Below, one piece after another: positions 16,760-23,958 of a DNA stretch of 64,000 nt. How positions within the stretch are numbered: the stretch's first letter is position 1; each line of letters opens with the position of its first letter. The stretch is from Flavobacterium lacus. GTDB taxonomy: Bacteria; Bacteroidota; Bacteroidia; Flavobacteriales; Flavobacteriaceae. The notes beneath the pieces were generated by a model that saw nothing but the letters and a program-made list of their open reading frames with translations, searched no databases and was not told the origin of the DNA. The DNA is taken from contig NZ_QLSV01000005.1 of assembly GCF_003268815.1 (NCBI RefSeq), forward strand, positions 1-64,000, given 5' to 3'. Position numbers and translations under genes: made by a program.

Positions 16760-16790
16760 TTTGATATTATACCAAAACTTGGTATATTTG
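16760..16790 (+). promoter_or_regulatory. Promoter with embedded operator for the parDE-type cassette
   Basis: TTTG (16760-16763), exactly 19 bases, then TATATTTG (16783-16790) matches the Bacteroidota promoter consensus. A perfect inverted repeat ATACCAA-AAC-TTGGTAT (16769-16785) fills the spacer and overlaps the -7 box, the expected place for autorepression by the ribbon-helix-helix antitoxin encoded 20 bases downstream. It lies inside the cassette, so the pair moves with its own control. Confidence 0.75.
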
Positions 16791-16809
16791 TTTTTTAAAT
16801 TTATTTGTC

Positions 16810-17058
16810 ATGGCAAAAAACACATCAATACTATTAGGAGATTATTTTGATGATTTTATTAATCAGCAATTAAGAAGTGGTCGGTATTCTTCAGCAAGCG
16901 AAGTTGTAAGAACTGCATTAAGAATGTTTGAGCAAGAAGAATCAAAAAAAGCTGAACTTATCAAAGAACTTAAAAAAGGAGAAAAATCCGGATTTGTAAA
17001 AGATTTTAACAGAGATACTTTTTTAAAAGATTTACATAACAAACATTTGAGTAAATGA
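16810..17058 (+). CDS. parD: ParD-like antitoxin (ribbon-helix-helix)
   Basis: This 82-residue protein begins MAKNTSILLGDYFDDFINQ, the DNA-binding beta strand and helix of ParD/CopG proteins. The family mark SGRYSSASEVVRTALRMFEQEE follows, and then a charged tail that would wrap the toxin. It should neutralise the ParE-like toxin encoded next and repress the pair through the inverted repeat upstream. The toxin gene overlaps its stop by four bases (ATGA). Toxin-antitoxin cassettes are known to stabilise large cassette arrays. Confidence 0.9.
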   Translation: MAKNTSILLGDYFDDFINQQLRSGRYSSASEVVRTALRMFEQEESKKAELIKELKKGEKSGFVKDFNRDTFLKDLHNKHLSK

Positions 17059-17354
17059 TTTACAAAATAAGTAAAGAAGCATCAAATGATCTTGAAAAAA
17101 TTTGGCTTTATACAATTGAAACTTGGTCTGCAGAACAAGCTGACAGGTATTTGAATTTGATTTTTGATGAAATAGAATATCTATGTCAAAAACCAAATTC
17201 TGGTTCTGATTCTAGCCACGTCAGAAAAGATTATTTTCGTTCTCAGGTCAAATCCCATTTTATTTTCTACAAAATCAACGAAAAACAAAGTGAGTTAGAG
17301 ATTATCCGAATTCTCCATCAACAAATGGATATAGAAAATCGGCTAAACGAATAA
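17055..17354 (+). CDS. parE: ParE-like toxin (RelE/ParE superfamily)
   Basis: This 99-residue protein opens MIYKISKEASNDLEKIWLYT, then ETWSAEQADRYLNLIFDEIEYLC, and later RKDYFRSQVKSHFIFYKI and IIRILHQQMDIENRL. The sequence order and the RILHQ.MD ending are those of ParE toxins, which inhibit DNA gyrase in characterised members. The gene is complete and overlaps its antitoxin gene by four bases, so the pair looks functional. Confidence 0.9.
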   Translation: MIYKISKEASNDLEKIWLYTIETWSAEQADRYLNLIFDEIEYLCQKPNSGSDSSHVRKDYFRSQVKSHFIFYKINEKQSELEIIRILHQQMDIENRLNE

Positions 17355-17363
17355 AATGGCAAC

Positions 17364-17381
17364 TGCTAACAGCCGTTGTAA
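17364..17381 (+). repeat. attC site 18, collapsed to 18 bases
   Basis: Only the left box TGCTAAC (17364-17370), four bases AGCC, and the right box GTTGTAA (17375-17381) remain; the whole stem and loop are missing. Both boxes still match their own cassettes: GTTAGCAGT/ACTGCTAAC for the parDE cassette and GTTGTAAGC/GCTTACAAC for the next. Confidence 0.75.
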
Positions 17382-17394
17382 GCAAGTTTAAAAA

Positions 17395-17823
17395 ATGAGT
17401 GCAAAAAAGAAAACCTTTGTTGGAATCACACTAATATCAATTACCTTAATAATTGGCTTTGTTTTTTATGGTTTATATTTAATGGCTGATGAAGATAAAT
17501 ATGGTGATTTAGTTTATATAAAAGAAGAAGTTGAAAATGGTGATTTAATCTTGAAATGTAGCAAAGAATATTTTAGTAACAAAGAATCTGAATTTGACGA
17601 AATTGGAATAATAGAAAAGTCATTTGGTCAAGTTTATGTTTGGGATAATAAAAATACTTTAAAAAAAACTCTGTTTGATTGGTGTGAAAGACAAAACGCA
17701 CAAAAAGTTATAATTCTAAGAGGTAAAAGAAAAGTAAAAAACTTAAACATCCTAAAAATTGATGGTAATTATAATTATTTACTAAACTCAACCGAATACG
17801 AAAAAATAACTGAAACTTTATAA
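17395..17823 (+). CDS. Unknown protein with one N-terminal membrane segment
   Basis: This 142-residue protein has a single hydrophobic segment near residues 9-30 (GITLISITLIIGFVFYGLYLM) and an outward domain of about 110 residues that is rich in Lys and Glu. No family is recognised. Its ATG is 14 bases after the collapsed attC 18, which means it is now fused behind the parDE pair and may be read from that promoter. Confidence 0.65.
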   Translation: MSAKKKTFVGITLISITLIIGFVFYGLYLMADEDKYGDLVYIKEEVENGDLILKCSKEYFSNKESEFDEIGIIEKSFGQVYVWDNKNTLKKTLFDWCERQNAQKVIILRGKRKVKNLNILKIDGNYNYLLNSTEYEKITETL

Positions 17824-17832
17824 AAAACAAGC

Positions 17833-17965
17833 TTACAACACCGGTTCCAAGATTGCGGGTTTTGGGCTTAATTTAAAGTTGGTTTTGTATCTTTGAGTTC
17901 AGTGTTTAATCGAAAGTTTTGGGCTTGTTTAGTCCGCAACCTCGCAAAGCCTGAGAACGTTAGCA
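17833..17965 (+). repeat. attC site 19
   Basis: Left box TTACAAC (17833-17839), right box GTTAGCA (17959-17965). Inner part almost base for base the same as attC 4. Confidence 0.85.
17861..17895 (+). promoter_or_regulatory. Candidate promoter inside attC 19
   Basis: TTTG (17861-17864), 23 bases, TATCTTTG (17888-17895), reading toward the lipoprotein gene 84 bases downstream. Confidence 0.35.
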
Positions 17966-17978
17966 GTAATTTTTAGAC

Positions 17979-18461
17979 ATGAATATACATAAGACATACT
18001 TCTATCTAATTCTCGTTTTAGCTTTTTTAGGATGTAAACCTGAAGTTGAAAAAGTAGAAGTTAAAAAAACAACAGAAAGTAGAAAACAAATAAGTGGAAT
18101 TAAGATTCCTGAGAATGTTGATGGTGATTTCAAAACTTTCCTTTACTATTTTAGTAAGGATTCAATCTTCCAAATAAGTCGTGTAAATTTTCCGCTAAAG
18201 GTTATGGAAGTTGATCAAAATAATACGTTTGAGCAATTAGAAATGATTATTCAGAAAAATGAATATACAAAACTTGACTTTGAATATCCAAAAGATGCTT
18301 TGACAAGGGAAACTAGCAGATATACACAAAACATTAAAACTAAAGATAACAAGTCCGATGTTGAAATTAGAGGATATGATAATGGAATCGATACAGATTA
18401 TTTTTTTGAAAAAGAGAATGGAAAATGGATTCTTAAAAGTTGGGACGACAATTCAAACTAA
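17979..18461 (+). CDS. DUF4348-like lipoprotein
   Basis: This 160-residue protein has a type II signal peptide with lipobox LAFLGC. The stretch FKTFLYYFSKDSIFQISRVNFPLKV split over residues 47-71, together with the later ENGKWILKSWDD ending, is the pattern I associate with DUF4348, a Bacteroidota family of unknown function (from memory). It is alone in cassette 19, whose end TACTGGTAAC differs at one base from the complement of its start. Confidence 0.7.
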   Translation: MNIHKTYFYLILVLAFLGCKPEVEKVEVKKTTESRKQISGIKIPENVDGDFKTFLYYFSKDSIFQISRVNFPLKVMEVDQNNTFEQLEMIIQKNEYTKLDFEYPKDALTRETSRYTQNIKTKDNKSDVEIRGYDNGIDTDYFFEKENGKWILKSWDDNSN

Positions 18462-18470
18462 AAAAACTAC

Positions 18471-18602
18471 TGGTAACAGCAGTTTGTGATTATGGCTGGT
18501 TTTGGTCGTATCAGAAATGTCTCGGCTGACTGAAATTTTAGTTTTATTTGAAAACGCAAGTGATTGAAGAACGCCACAATCACAATCTGCAAACCGTTGG
18601 CG
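18471..18602 (+). repeat. attC site 20
   Basis: Left box TGGTAAC (18471-18477), right box GTTGGCG (18596-18602). The stem is less regular than in the others (TTTGTGATTATGGC / GCCACAATCACAA). Confidence 0.75.
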
Positions 18603-18636
18603 GTAATTTGGATGAAACTATAAATAGAAAATAAAA

Positions 18637-19806
18637 ATGTACCTCATAGACAAACCCTATATTTCAGATTTTCTTATCGATACGATAAAAGAAAATCACT
18701 ATCAGGTTGTTGCAACAAAAGTGGCTAAAGAATTAGTGCGAGACGCTTCCATCCATTGGATTAGCGAAGAAGAGGCGATAGCGACTCTAAAAAATAACCC
18801 TTCTCAGCGGGTCTATTCCAATTCGGAAAATGCTCTCAGTTGGATAGATAAACACTTTGGGGAAAGTGAATTGTCAAAACAAATAAATATCCTCAAAGAC
18901 AAGGTAAAATTCAGAGAGCAAATTAGATCCCTGTTTCCAGCATTTAAATTCCAAAAAATCAAGTTTGAAAACATTCAGAATATTCCTGCGGAGGAATTGT
19001 CATTTCCATTTGTCATAAAACCATCCGTCGGGTTTTTAAGTATTGGCGTTTATATTATAAATGATGAAGATGACTGGATTAAGGCAAAAGAGGAAATAAC
19101 GCCGGAAAATCTTAAAAGTATTTTCCCAAAAAATGTACTCGATACTTCGCACTTTATTCTTGAGGATTTTATTCAAGGTGAAGAATACGCGGTAGATTAT
19201 TATCATAACGATAAGGGTGAAGTGGTTCTGTTAAATGTTTTACACCACGTTTTTTCATCGGGAACAGATACAAGCGACAGAGTATATTCGACTTCTAAAG
19301 CAATAATCGAGCAATATAAATCTGAATTGGAGCAGTTTTTAAGCACCATTGGCAATCAACTTCATTTAAGGAATTTTCCGGCTCATGCAGAAGTGAGAAT
19401 AGATAAGAACGGCAAAATTATTCCTATCGAAATCAACCCACTTCGTTTTGGAGGATGGTGTACTACGGCTGATTTATCGGGAATTACAGTCGGGCTTAAT
19501 TCGTACAAATACTATTTTGAAAACACTTACCCCGATTGGGATAGGATTTACGAAGGCAACGAAAACAAAATTTTTAGCATCATCGTTTTAGATAATAATT
19601 CAGGTATTGAGCCTGCTGATATTGCAGCGTTTGATTATAAAGCACTTGCTGATGATTTTGAAAACCCTGTTTTGATAAGAGCCTTAGATATTAACACATA
19701 TCCTCTTTTTGGTTTTGTTTTTACAAAAACTGACCAAAAAAATAAAAAAGAATTATACGATATTCTCAGTTCGGATTTGAGAAAATATATCATTGTTAGA
19801 GAATAA
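18637..19806 (+). CDS. ATP-grasp domain protein
   Basis: This 389-residue cytoplasmic protein carries a complete ATP-grasp fold. It has the nucleotide-binding strand FPFVIKPSVGFLSIGVYII (near 124-142), the lid region and DTSHFILEDFIQGEEYAVDYY. The metal-binding end is AHAEVRIDKNGKIIPIEINPLRFGG (near 248-272, with E and N ligands). Members ligate a carboxylate to an amine or thiol, as in carnosine- or dipeptide-type synthetases. The N- and C-terminal parts do not resemble a named enzyme. It is the last recognisable cassette gene. The end of that cassette (TACCGCAAAC) has one mismatch to its start GTTGGCGGTA. Confidence 0.8.
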   Translation: MYLIDKPYISDFLIDTIKENHYQVVATKVAKELVRDASIHWISEEEAIATLKNNPSQRVYSNSENALSWIDKHFGESELSKQINILKDKVKFREQIRSLFPAFKFQKIKFENIQNIPAEELSFPFVIKPSVGFLSIGVYIINDEDDWIKAKEEITPENLKSIFPKNVLDTSHFILEDFIQGEEYAVDYYHNDKGEVVLLNVLHHVFSSGTDTSDRVYSTSKAIIEQYKSELEQFLSTIGNQLHLRNFPAHAEVRIDKNGKIIPIEINPLRFGGWCTTADLSGITVGLNSYKYYFENTYPDWDRIYEGNENKIFSIIVLDNNSGIEPADIAAFDYKALADDFENPVLIRALDINTYPLFGFVFTKTDQKNKKELYDILSSDLRKYIIVRE

Positions 19807-19813
19807 AAACTAC

Positions 19814-19860
19814 CGCAAACAGCGAGCGTTTCGGTGGACTTGCAAAGCCGCCAATGCAAC
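19814..19860 (+). repeat. attC site 21, right part lost (array edge)
   Basis: The left box CGCAAAC (19814-19820) and a first stem arm (AGCGAGCGTTTCGGTGG) are followed by scrambled sequence (CTTGCAAAGCCGCCAATGC). There is no clear GTTRRRY, so this is where the array ends. Confidence 0.5.
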
Positions 19861-19938
19861 TCCTATGGAACGGAATGGCTTCTACGTTCGCCCACTTTAG
19901 GGATTTCGTTACTAGTTTTGATTGAAATTCAAGAGAAT

Positions 19939-20010
19939 TTATAATCCTCTTTTTTTGAGGTATTGTCTGGCTAACTTCTTATCCTTTCTTAAAATTCCGG
20001 CATTGACCAT
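19939..20010 (-). pseudogene. Possible gene remnant at the right edge of the array
   Basis: The 312 bases between 19,806 and 20,118 hold no full gene. On the - strand a frame ends MVNAGILRKDKKLARQYLKK at a TAA (19939-19941), and upstream codons in the same frame continue the protein-like pattern behind an in-frame stop (RKLVYG, stop, TP). This looks like the decayed C-terminus of an old gene. The family is not recognised. Confidence 0.25.
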
Positions 20011-20117
20011 CGGTGTTTATCCGTAAACTAGTTTTCTATCACTGATTTTATCTTCCTTTTTCTATTATTAAAAAAAAAAACATAACTTTACTTTAAATAA
20101 TAAGCTAAACTAACCGA

Positions 20118-20984
20118 ATGCATTCTTACAGCGATATAAAAAATGAAATCATGAGCCTACTGCTATTTGTTTCGCTTTTTCTTTTTTCGTGTGGAGAGGA
20201 CAAAGAAGTCATTACGGCAACAACATTCAGACAAACCAGAACCATTACCTATAATGGTACTAGTGTTGATGTTGTTATATACAAACCAGCATTAAATGAA
20301 GCGGATGTCTTAATTGTATTTCACGGTACGGTGCCTACTGATAGTGCAATACTAACTGCTGCAAATACAACTCTAGATAAGTTCAAGGGCATTTTGGACA
20401 ACACCAACATGATGATTGTCAGTGTTGCCTACCCACAAGAAAATCTCCTTTTCGGAGACAATATCGTTCAAGCAGAAGCCGCTTTGTTATGGGTTAAAAA
20501 CCTAGCCAGTCAGGAACTGGGTATTACTGTAAATAAGATTTTTTTAGCAGGACACTCACAAGGAGGCTATTTGGTGACTCGTTTAAATACAATGCACCAA
20601 ACAAACGGCGTAATTGCAAATGCTCCGGGACCATTAAATCTAGTTTATCGCTGTGAATTAGAAGAAAATAGTCAAATTCAATCCAGTGCTGTTTGTACCA
20701 AATTACGAAATGTGTATGGAACAACCGATACTAATCCGAACGCATACTTTCAAAGGTCATTATTAAACTTCACAGCAGGTTTCAAATCAGATATTTTATT
20801 TATTCAAGGACTCAGTGATTCTCCCATTCAACTCTATTCATGGCCAACTTTTAAGCAAGATGTATTGAGTTGTTCCACTTGTCAGCAAAGTGAATTTATA
20901 GAAATAAACGGTGGCGGACATACCTCCCTGTTCGATAGTCCATCAGCAAAAACCGCTTTTAATGACTTTATCAACAGCAGGTGA
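20118..20984 (+). CDS. Esterase-like alpha/beta hydrolase lipoprotein
   Basis: This protein has 288 residues from the ATG at 20118; an ATG at 20151 is also possible. Either gives a hydrophobic stretch ending in the lipobox LFLFSC. The alpha/beta hydrolase fold is shown by VLIVFHGTVPTDS, a nucleophile elbow AGHSQGGYL (near residue 147), DILFIQGLSDSP and GGGHTSLF, which would supply the catalytic His. Several Cys pairs occur in the C-terminal half (VYRCEL, SSAVCTK, SCSTCQ). It resembles feruloyl esterase/PHB-depolymerase-type enzymes. The attC pattern is absent on both sides, so it is probably outside the array. Confidence 0.75.
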   Translation: MHSYSDIKNEIMSLLLFVSLFLFSCGEDKEVITATTFRQTRTITYNGTSVDVVIYKPALNEADVLIVFHGTVPTDSAILTAANTTLDKFKGILDNTNMMIVSVAYPQENLLFGDNIVQAEAALLWVKNLASQELGITVNKIFLAGHSQGGYLVTRLNTMHQTNGVIANAPGPLNLVYRCELEENSQIQSSAVCTKLRNVYGTTDTNPNAYFQRSLLNFTAGFKSDILFIQGLSDSPIQLYSWPTFKQDVLSCSTCQQSEFIEINGGGHTSLFDSPSAKTAFNDFINSR

Positions 20985-21102
20985 GCTAGCTTTAGTCTGC
21001 TATTTTATCCGGTTTAAATTACTGGTTTAACCCGTTGGGTGCTATTTAATTATAAAATGATTTTGCCACCAATTCACTAATTTTTTGGAATAATTTTTCG
21101 AT

Positions 21103-21279
21103 TTAATTCAAATTTTCATCAAAGATGAACAAATAATTGCGTTTGCCTATTTTTAAAATTCGAGCATTCGTGGTAAAATATCCATTATAATTTTGAATTA
21201 AGTAAGCACGCGAACCGGGTTGGTTTAAGTTCTTCCTACCGCTATTTTTAAGCGAACAAATTGTTTTTACAACCCACAA
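21103..21279 (-). pseudogene. Protein-like open frame without a good start
   Basis: In the 325 bases between the esterase and the CocE-type gene, the - strand holds a frame of 58 codons that reads like real protein (NLNQPGSRAYLIQNYNGYFT, then ILKIGKRNYLFIFDENLN) before a TAA at 21103-21105. The only in-frame start is a TTG at 21279; an in-frame TGA lies just beyond. It is either the tail of a truncated gene or a small unannotated gene. Nothing else is seen in this gap. Confidence 0.3.
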
Positions 21280-21309
21280 TTTTGATGATCATAAAGCATA
21301 TTATTTCTT

Positions 21310-23214
21310 TTATTTTTGAAAAATTAAATCCGATAGCAATGTTTTCTCCCCACCAATTTCAATTACGGATGTTCCACTGATTGTAATGGTTGATTTGATA
21401 AAATCGGCCGCTTCGGCTTTGTAGATATTGTCTACATATTTCTGTGGATTTCTGTCAATGTAAGGAAACCAAGTACTGTGAATTTGAATCATGATGCGGT
21501 GCCCTTTTTTAAACGTATGCAAAATATCTTGTAACGGAAATTCTACTTTAGTCACTTCATTCGGAACAAAAGGTTCCGGTTTATCAAATCCATTTCTAAA
21601 ACGACCTCTAAATGTCTCGTGGCGAACCAATTGTTGGTAACCCCCCATAATGATATTCGATGGATTATGGTCATAATTGGGATGGTCCTGTGGATAGACA
21701 TCAATTAATTTTATAATAAAATCGGCATCCGTTCCCGTCATAGCTACCTGTAAACGAGCCATTATTTCACCTGAAAACACCATATCTTCGGTTAGTGGCT
21801 CACTTTCAAAAGTCAGTACATCGGGTCTTTTAGACGCTTGCCGTTGGTCGTCACTCATAAAACGTCGGGGTGTAAATGTTAATCCTTCCGTTTGCGAAGT
21901 ATAAGGAACCGGTTTCATTGGGTCGCTTGTGTATTCAAACGATTCTTTTTCAGAAGCAGGTTTGTTGATGCTTAACACTCCCTTTGAATTAAAATATAAT
22001 GTGTAGGAGGGAAGCCCCTTTGGTGGCCACGTTTCAAAGGTTTCCCATTTTTTACTGCCTGTATCAAAAATATATGCTTCCGGTAATTTTTTGTTGGTTT
22101 GGTCTTTTAAGTGCGTTCCGAAGAAATTACGTTCGATTTCTTTTTGGTAAAAAGTGGCAATACTATCGCCAAAGTAGATATGATTGTGGGTTGATTTTCC
22201 CCGTTCACGTGCCCAATCGCCATGAGCCCACGGTCCCATAACCAATGTGTTTACCGTTTTTGGATTGTTGCGTTCAATACTTTTGTAAATATTCAACGGA
22301 CCGTATAAATCTTCTGCATCAAACCATCCGCCAACCGTCATTACAGCCGGTTTTACGTTTCGCAAATGAGGCAAAATATTTCGCTCTTGCCAAAAGGAAT
22401 CATAATTGGGATGGTCGACAATTTGATTCCAAAAGAAATTGTCGTAATGGTATTCTTCTGTAAAATTTTTCAGCGGACCCATTTTTAAATGGAAATCGTA
22501 ACCGTCAGCAATTTTTTGTTTACGAAAACGATTGGCCGCCTCCGCATACCAATTTTCTTTGGTTTGAGTGGTTTTGTGGTACCCAAAAACAGCGAACGCA
22601 GCCGTATAACTTTGTAAAAAAGCACCCATATGATGAAAGTCATCAAAGAAGAAATCAGCTATCGGAGCTTGCGGTGAAACTGCTTTCAAAGCCGGATGTG
22701 CGTCAGGTAAAGCAGCCGCAGCATAATGTCCGGGATAAGAAATACCAAACATTCCGACACGACCGTTGTTTGGTTTCACATTTTTAAGTAACCATTCGAT
22801 GGTGTCCCACGTATCAGAACTTTCATCAATTGCTTTTTTGTCTTTTGGATTGTTTCCGGGTATATTCGGTCGCATGTTGTCAAAAACACCTTCGCTCATG
22901 TAGCGACCCCGAACGTCTTGAAAAACCAAAATATACCCTTCCTGAATTAAAAAAGGTGAAGGTGTTCGCACTTTATAATTGTCATTTCCCGACGCGTTGT
23001 AACACGTACGATTCATTAAAAACGGGTATTTTTTTGAGGTGTCTTTGGGCGTGTAAATGATTGTATACAATTTAATTCCGTCCCGCATGGCGATGAGATG
23101 CTCCGATTTGGAATAATTCATTTGCATGTAAAGCGAATCTGTTTTTGGCGTTTGACCAAACGAGAAAAAGGAGCAACATATAAAAGCGAACGAGAGCAAG
23201 AGCAGATTTTTCAT
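21310..23214 (-). CDS. CocE/NonD-family (X-Pro dipeptidyl-peptidase S15 type) hydrolase
   Basis: This 634-residue protein has a signal peptide (MKNLLLLSFAFICCSFFSFGQ). The catalytic domain shows FMNRTCYNASG-type substrate region, VFQDVRGRYMSEG, and the nucleophile motif GISYPG (Ser159). VMTVGGWFDAEDLYG supplies the Asp and the later GPWAHGDWARERG the His. The C-terminal third is the PepX_C beta-sandwich (PFVPNEVTKVEFPLQDILH, then KGHRIMIQIHSTWFPYIDRN). The family includes alpha-amino-acid ester hydrolases, glutaryl-7-ACA acylases and cocaine esterase. The natural substrate here is probably a peptide or amino ester in the periplasm. It is transcribed alone. Confidence 0.9.
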   Translation of the reverse strand: MKNLLLLSFAFICCSFFSFGQTPKTDSLYMQMNYSKSEHLIAMRDGIKLYTIIYTPKDTSKKYPFLMNRTCYNASGNDNYKVRTPSPFLIQEGYILVFQDVRGRYMSEGVFDNMRPNIPGNNPKDKKAIDESSDTWDTIEWLLKNVKPNNGRVGMFGISYPGHYAAAALPDAHPALKAVSPQAPIADFFFDDFHHMGAFLQSYTAAFAVFGYHKTTQTKENWYAEAANRFRKQKIADGYDFHLKMGPLKNFTEEYHYDNFFWNQIVDHPNYDSFWQERNILPHLRNVKPAVMTVGGWFDAEDLYGPLNIYKSIERNNPKTVNTLVMGPWAHGDWARERGKSTHNHIYFGDSIATFYQKEIERNFFGTHLKDQTNKKLPEAYIFDTGSKKWETFETWPPKGLPSYTLYFNSKGVLSINKPASEKESFEYTSDPMKPVPYTSQTEGLTFTPRRFMSDDQRQASKRPDVLTFESEPLTEDMVFSGEIMARLQVAMTGTDADFIIKLIDVYPQDHPNYDHNPSNIIMGGYQQLVRHETFRGRFRNGFDKPEPFVPNEVTKVEFPLQDILHTFKKGHRIMIQIHSTWFPYIDRNPQKYVDNIYKAEAADFIKSTITISGTSVIEIGGEKTLLSDLIFQK

Positions 23215-23230
23215 ACCAACTGTTTATTTT

Positions 23231-23238
23231 CAAATGTA
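23231..23238 (-). promoter_or_regulatory. Candidate -7 box for the CocE-type gene
   Basis: Read on the - strand the sequence is TACATTTG, a match to TAnnTTTG, 17 bases before the ATG at 23214. No convincing -33 TTG is seen at 19 bases. Confidence 0.35.
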
Positions 23239-23348
23239 CTAAAGTTTTTTTGGATTTTGTAAGCATTATTTAATTCAAACGACTACAAAACATTACTACA
23301 TTCTATTTTTTGCTATCTTTACGACTATCATTTTAAGGGACAACCATT

Positions 23349-23873
23349 TTGACTTCAACGATCGCAATTCTTCATTATTTTTCGCCTGTGGGTGAACTCA
23401 TCTTGGGTGATTATAACAATCAATTGTGTTTGTGTGATTGGCGGTATCGCAAGCTGCGAAGCGAAGTTGATAACCGAATTCAAAGCGGGTTGAATGCTGT
23501 TTATGAAGAACGGAACACCTCTTTATTGGAGGAAACCCAGCGACAATTATCGGATTACTTTCAAAAAAAGCGAATTACGTTTAATTTACCATTATTGTTG
23601 GTTGGCACCGATTTTCAACAAACCGTTTGGAATGCTCTTCAAGAGATTGACTACGGCAAAACGCAAACTTATTTGGGTTTAGCCAAACAATTAAACAATC
23701 CAAAAGCTATTCGGGCAGTAGCTTCGGCCAATGGTGCAAATGGTTTGTCTGTCGTTATTCCGTGTCATCGAATTATAGGAAGCAATCATGAGTTAGTAGG
23801 CTATGCCGGCGGATTAGCTGCCAAGAAAAAATTATTGGAATTAGAGGATGGGAGCCAGTTAGCGTTGTTTTAG
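23349..23873 (+). CDS. ogt: Methylated-DNA--protein-cysteine methyltransferase (O6-alkylguanine repair)
   Basis: This 174-residue protein has the alkyl-acceptor motif VIPCHRIIG with Cys139, preceded by FQQTVWNALQEIDYGKTQTY (helix and hydrophobic core) and NPKAIRAVASANGANGLS (Arg-finger/DNA-binding helix). These are diagnostic of Ogt/MGMT. It transfers alkyl groups from O6-alkylguanine to itself in a one-time reaction. No ATG is available at the right place. TTG at 23349, after AAGGGACAACC, is the likely start, and the N-terminal AILHYFSPVGELILGDY strand fits the family's usual beginning. Confidence 0.9.
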   Translation: MTSTIAILHYFSPVGELILGDYNNQLCLCDWRYRKLRSEVDNRIQSGLNAVYEERNTSLLEETQRQLSDYFQKKRITFNLPLLLVGTDFQQTVWNALQEIDYGKTQTYLGLAKQLNNPKAIRAVASANGANGLSVVIPCHRIIGSNHELVGYAGGLAAKKKLLELEDGSQLALF

Positions 23874-23950
23874 GTGTTTTTATTTTTCAGCCTAGTTGGG
23901 TACAGAGAGTACTTGTTTATTTTTATCTTCTTACAATTCATTAAATTCTG

Positions 23951-23958
23951 TACCTTTG
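23951..23958 (+). promoter_or_regulatory. Candidate -7 box upstream of the PEP carboxylase gene
   Basis: TACCTTTG matches TAnnTTTG and would give a leader of about 135 bases before the ATG at 24098. A clear TTG 19 bases upstream is missing. The rest of the 225-base gap shows nothing else. Confidence 0.3.

Larger units (their letters stand above)
1..19820 (+). mobile_element. Integron-type gene cassette array (no integrase in window)
   Basis: Twenty complete cassettes plus a left-hand partial one, all genes on the + strand, are separated by 21 attC-like sites. Each intact site has a left RYYYAAC box, a long imperfect inverted repeat of about 115 bases, and a right GTTRRRY box. The TTRRRY that opens each cassette is complementary to the box closing that same cassette (for example GTTAGTGGCA at 4476 and TGCCACTAAC at 5208), as expected for cassettes cut and joined as circles at G^TT. 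No tyrosine recombinase gene is present. Given attC orientation, an attI/integrase would lie left of base 1, or be absent (CALIN). The family assignment is by structure only; no search was run. Confidence 0.85.

Noticed and set aside
1..19820. CRISPR-like interpretation of the regularly spaced repeats
   Set aside because: Repeats are about 133 bases, imperfect palindromes, and the spacers are whole genes of variable length; no cas genes.
1..19820. Simple REP/BIME or terminator repeats between ordinary genes
   Set aside because: Plain hairpin repeats would not make each cassette start complementary to its own end with cassette-specific bases, nor show GTTRRRY cut-point boxes.
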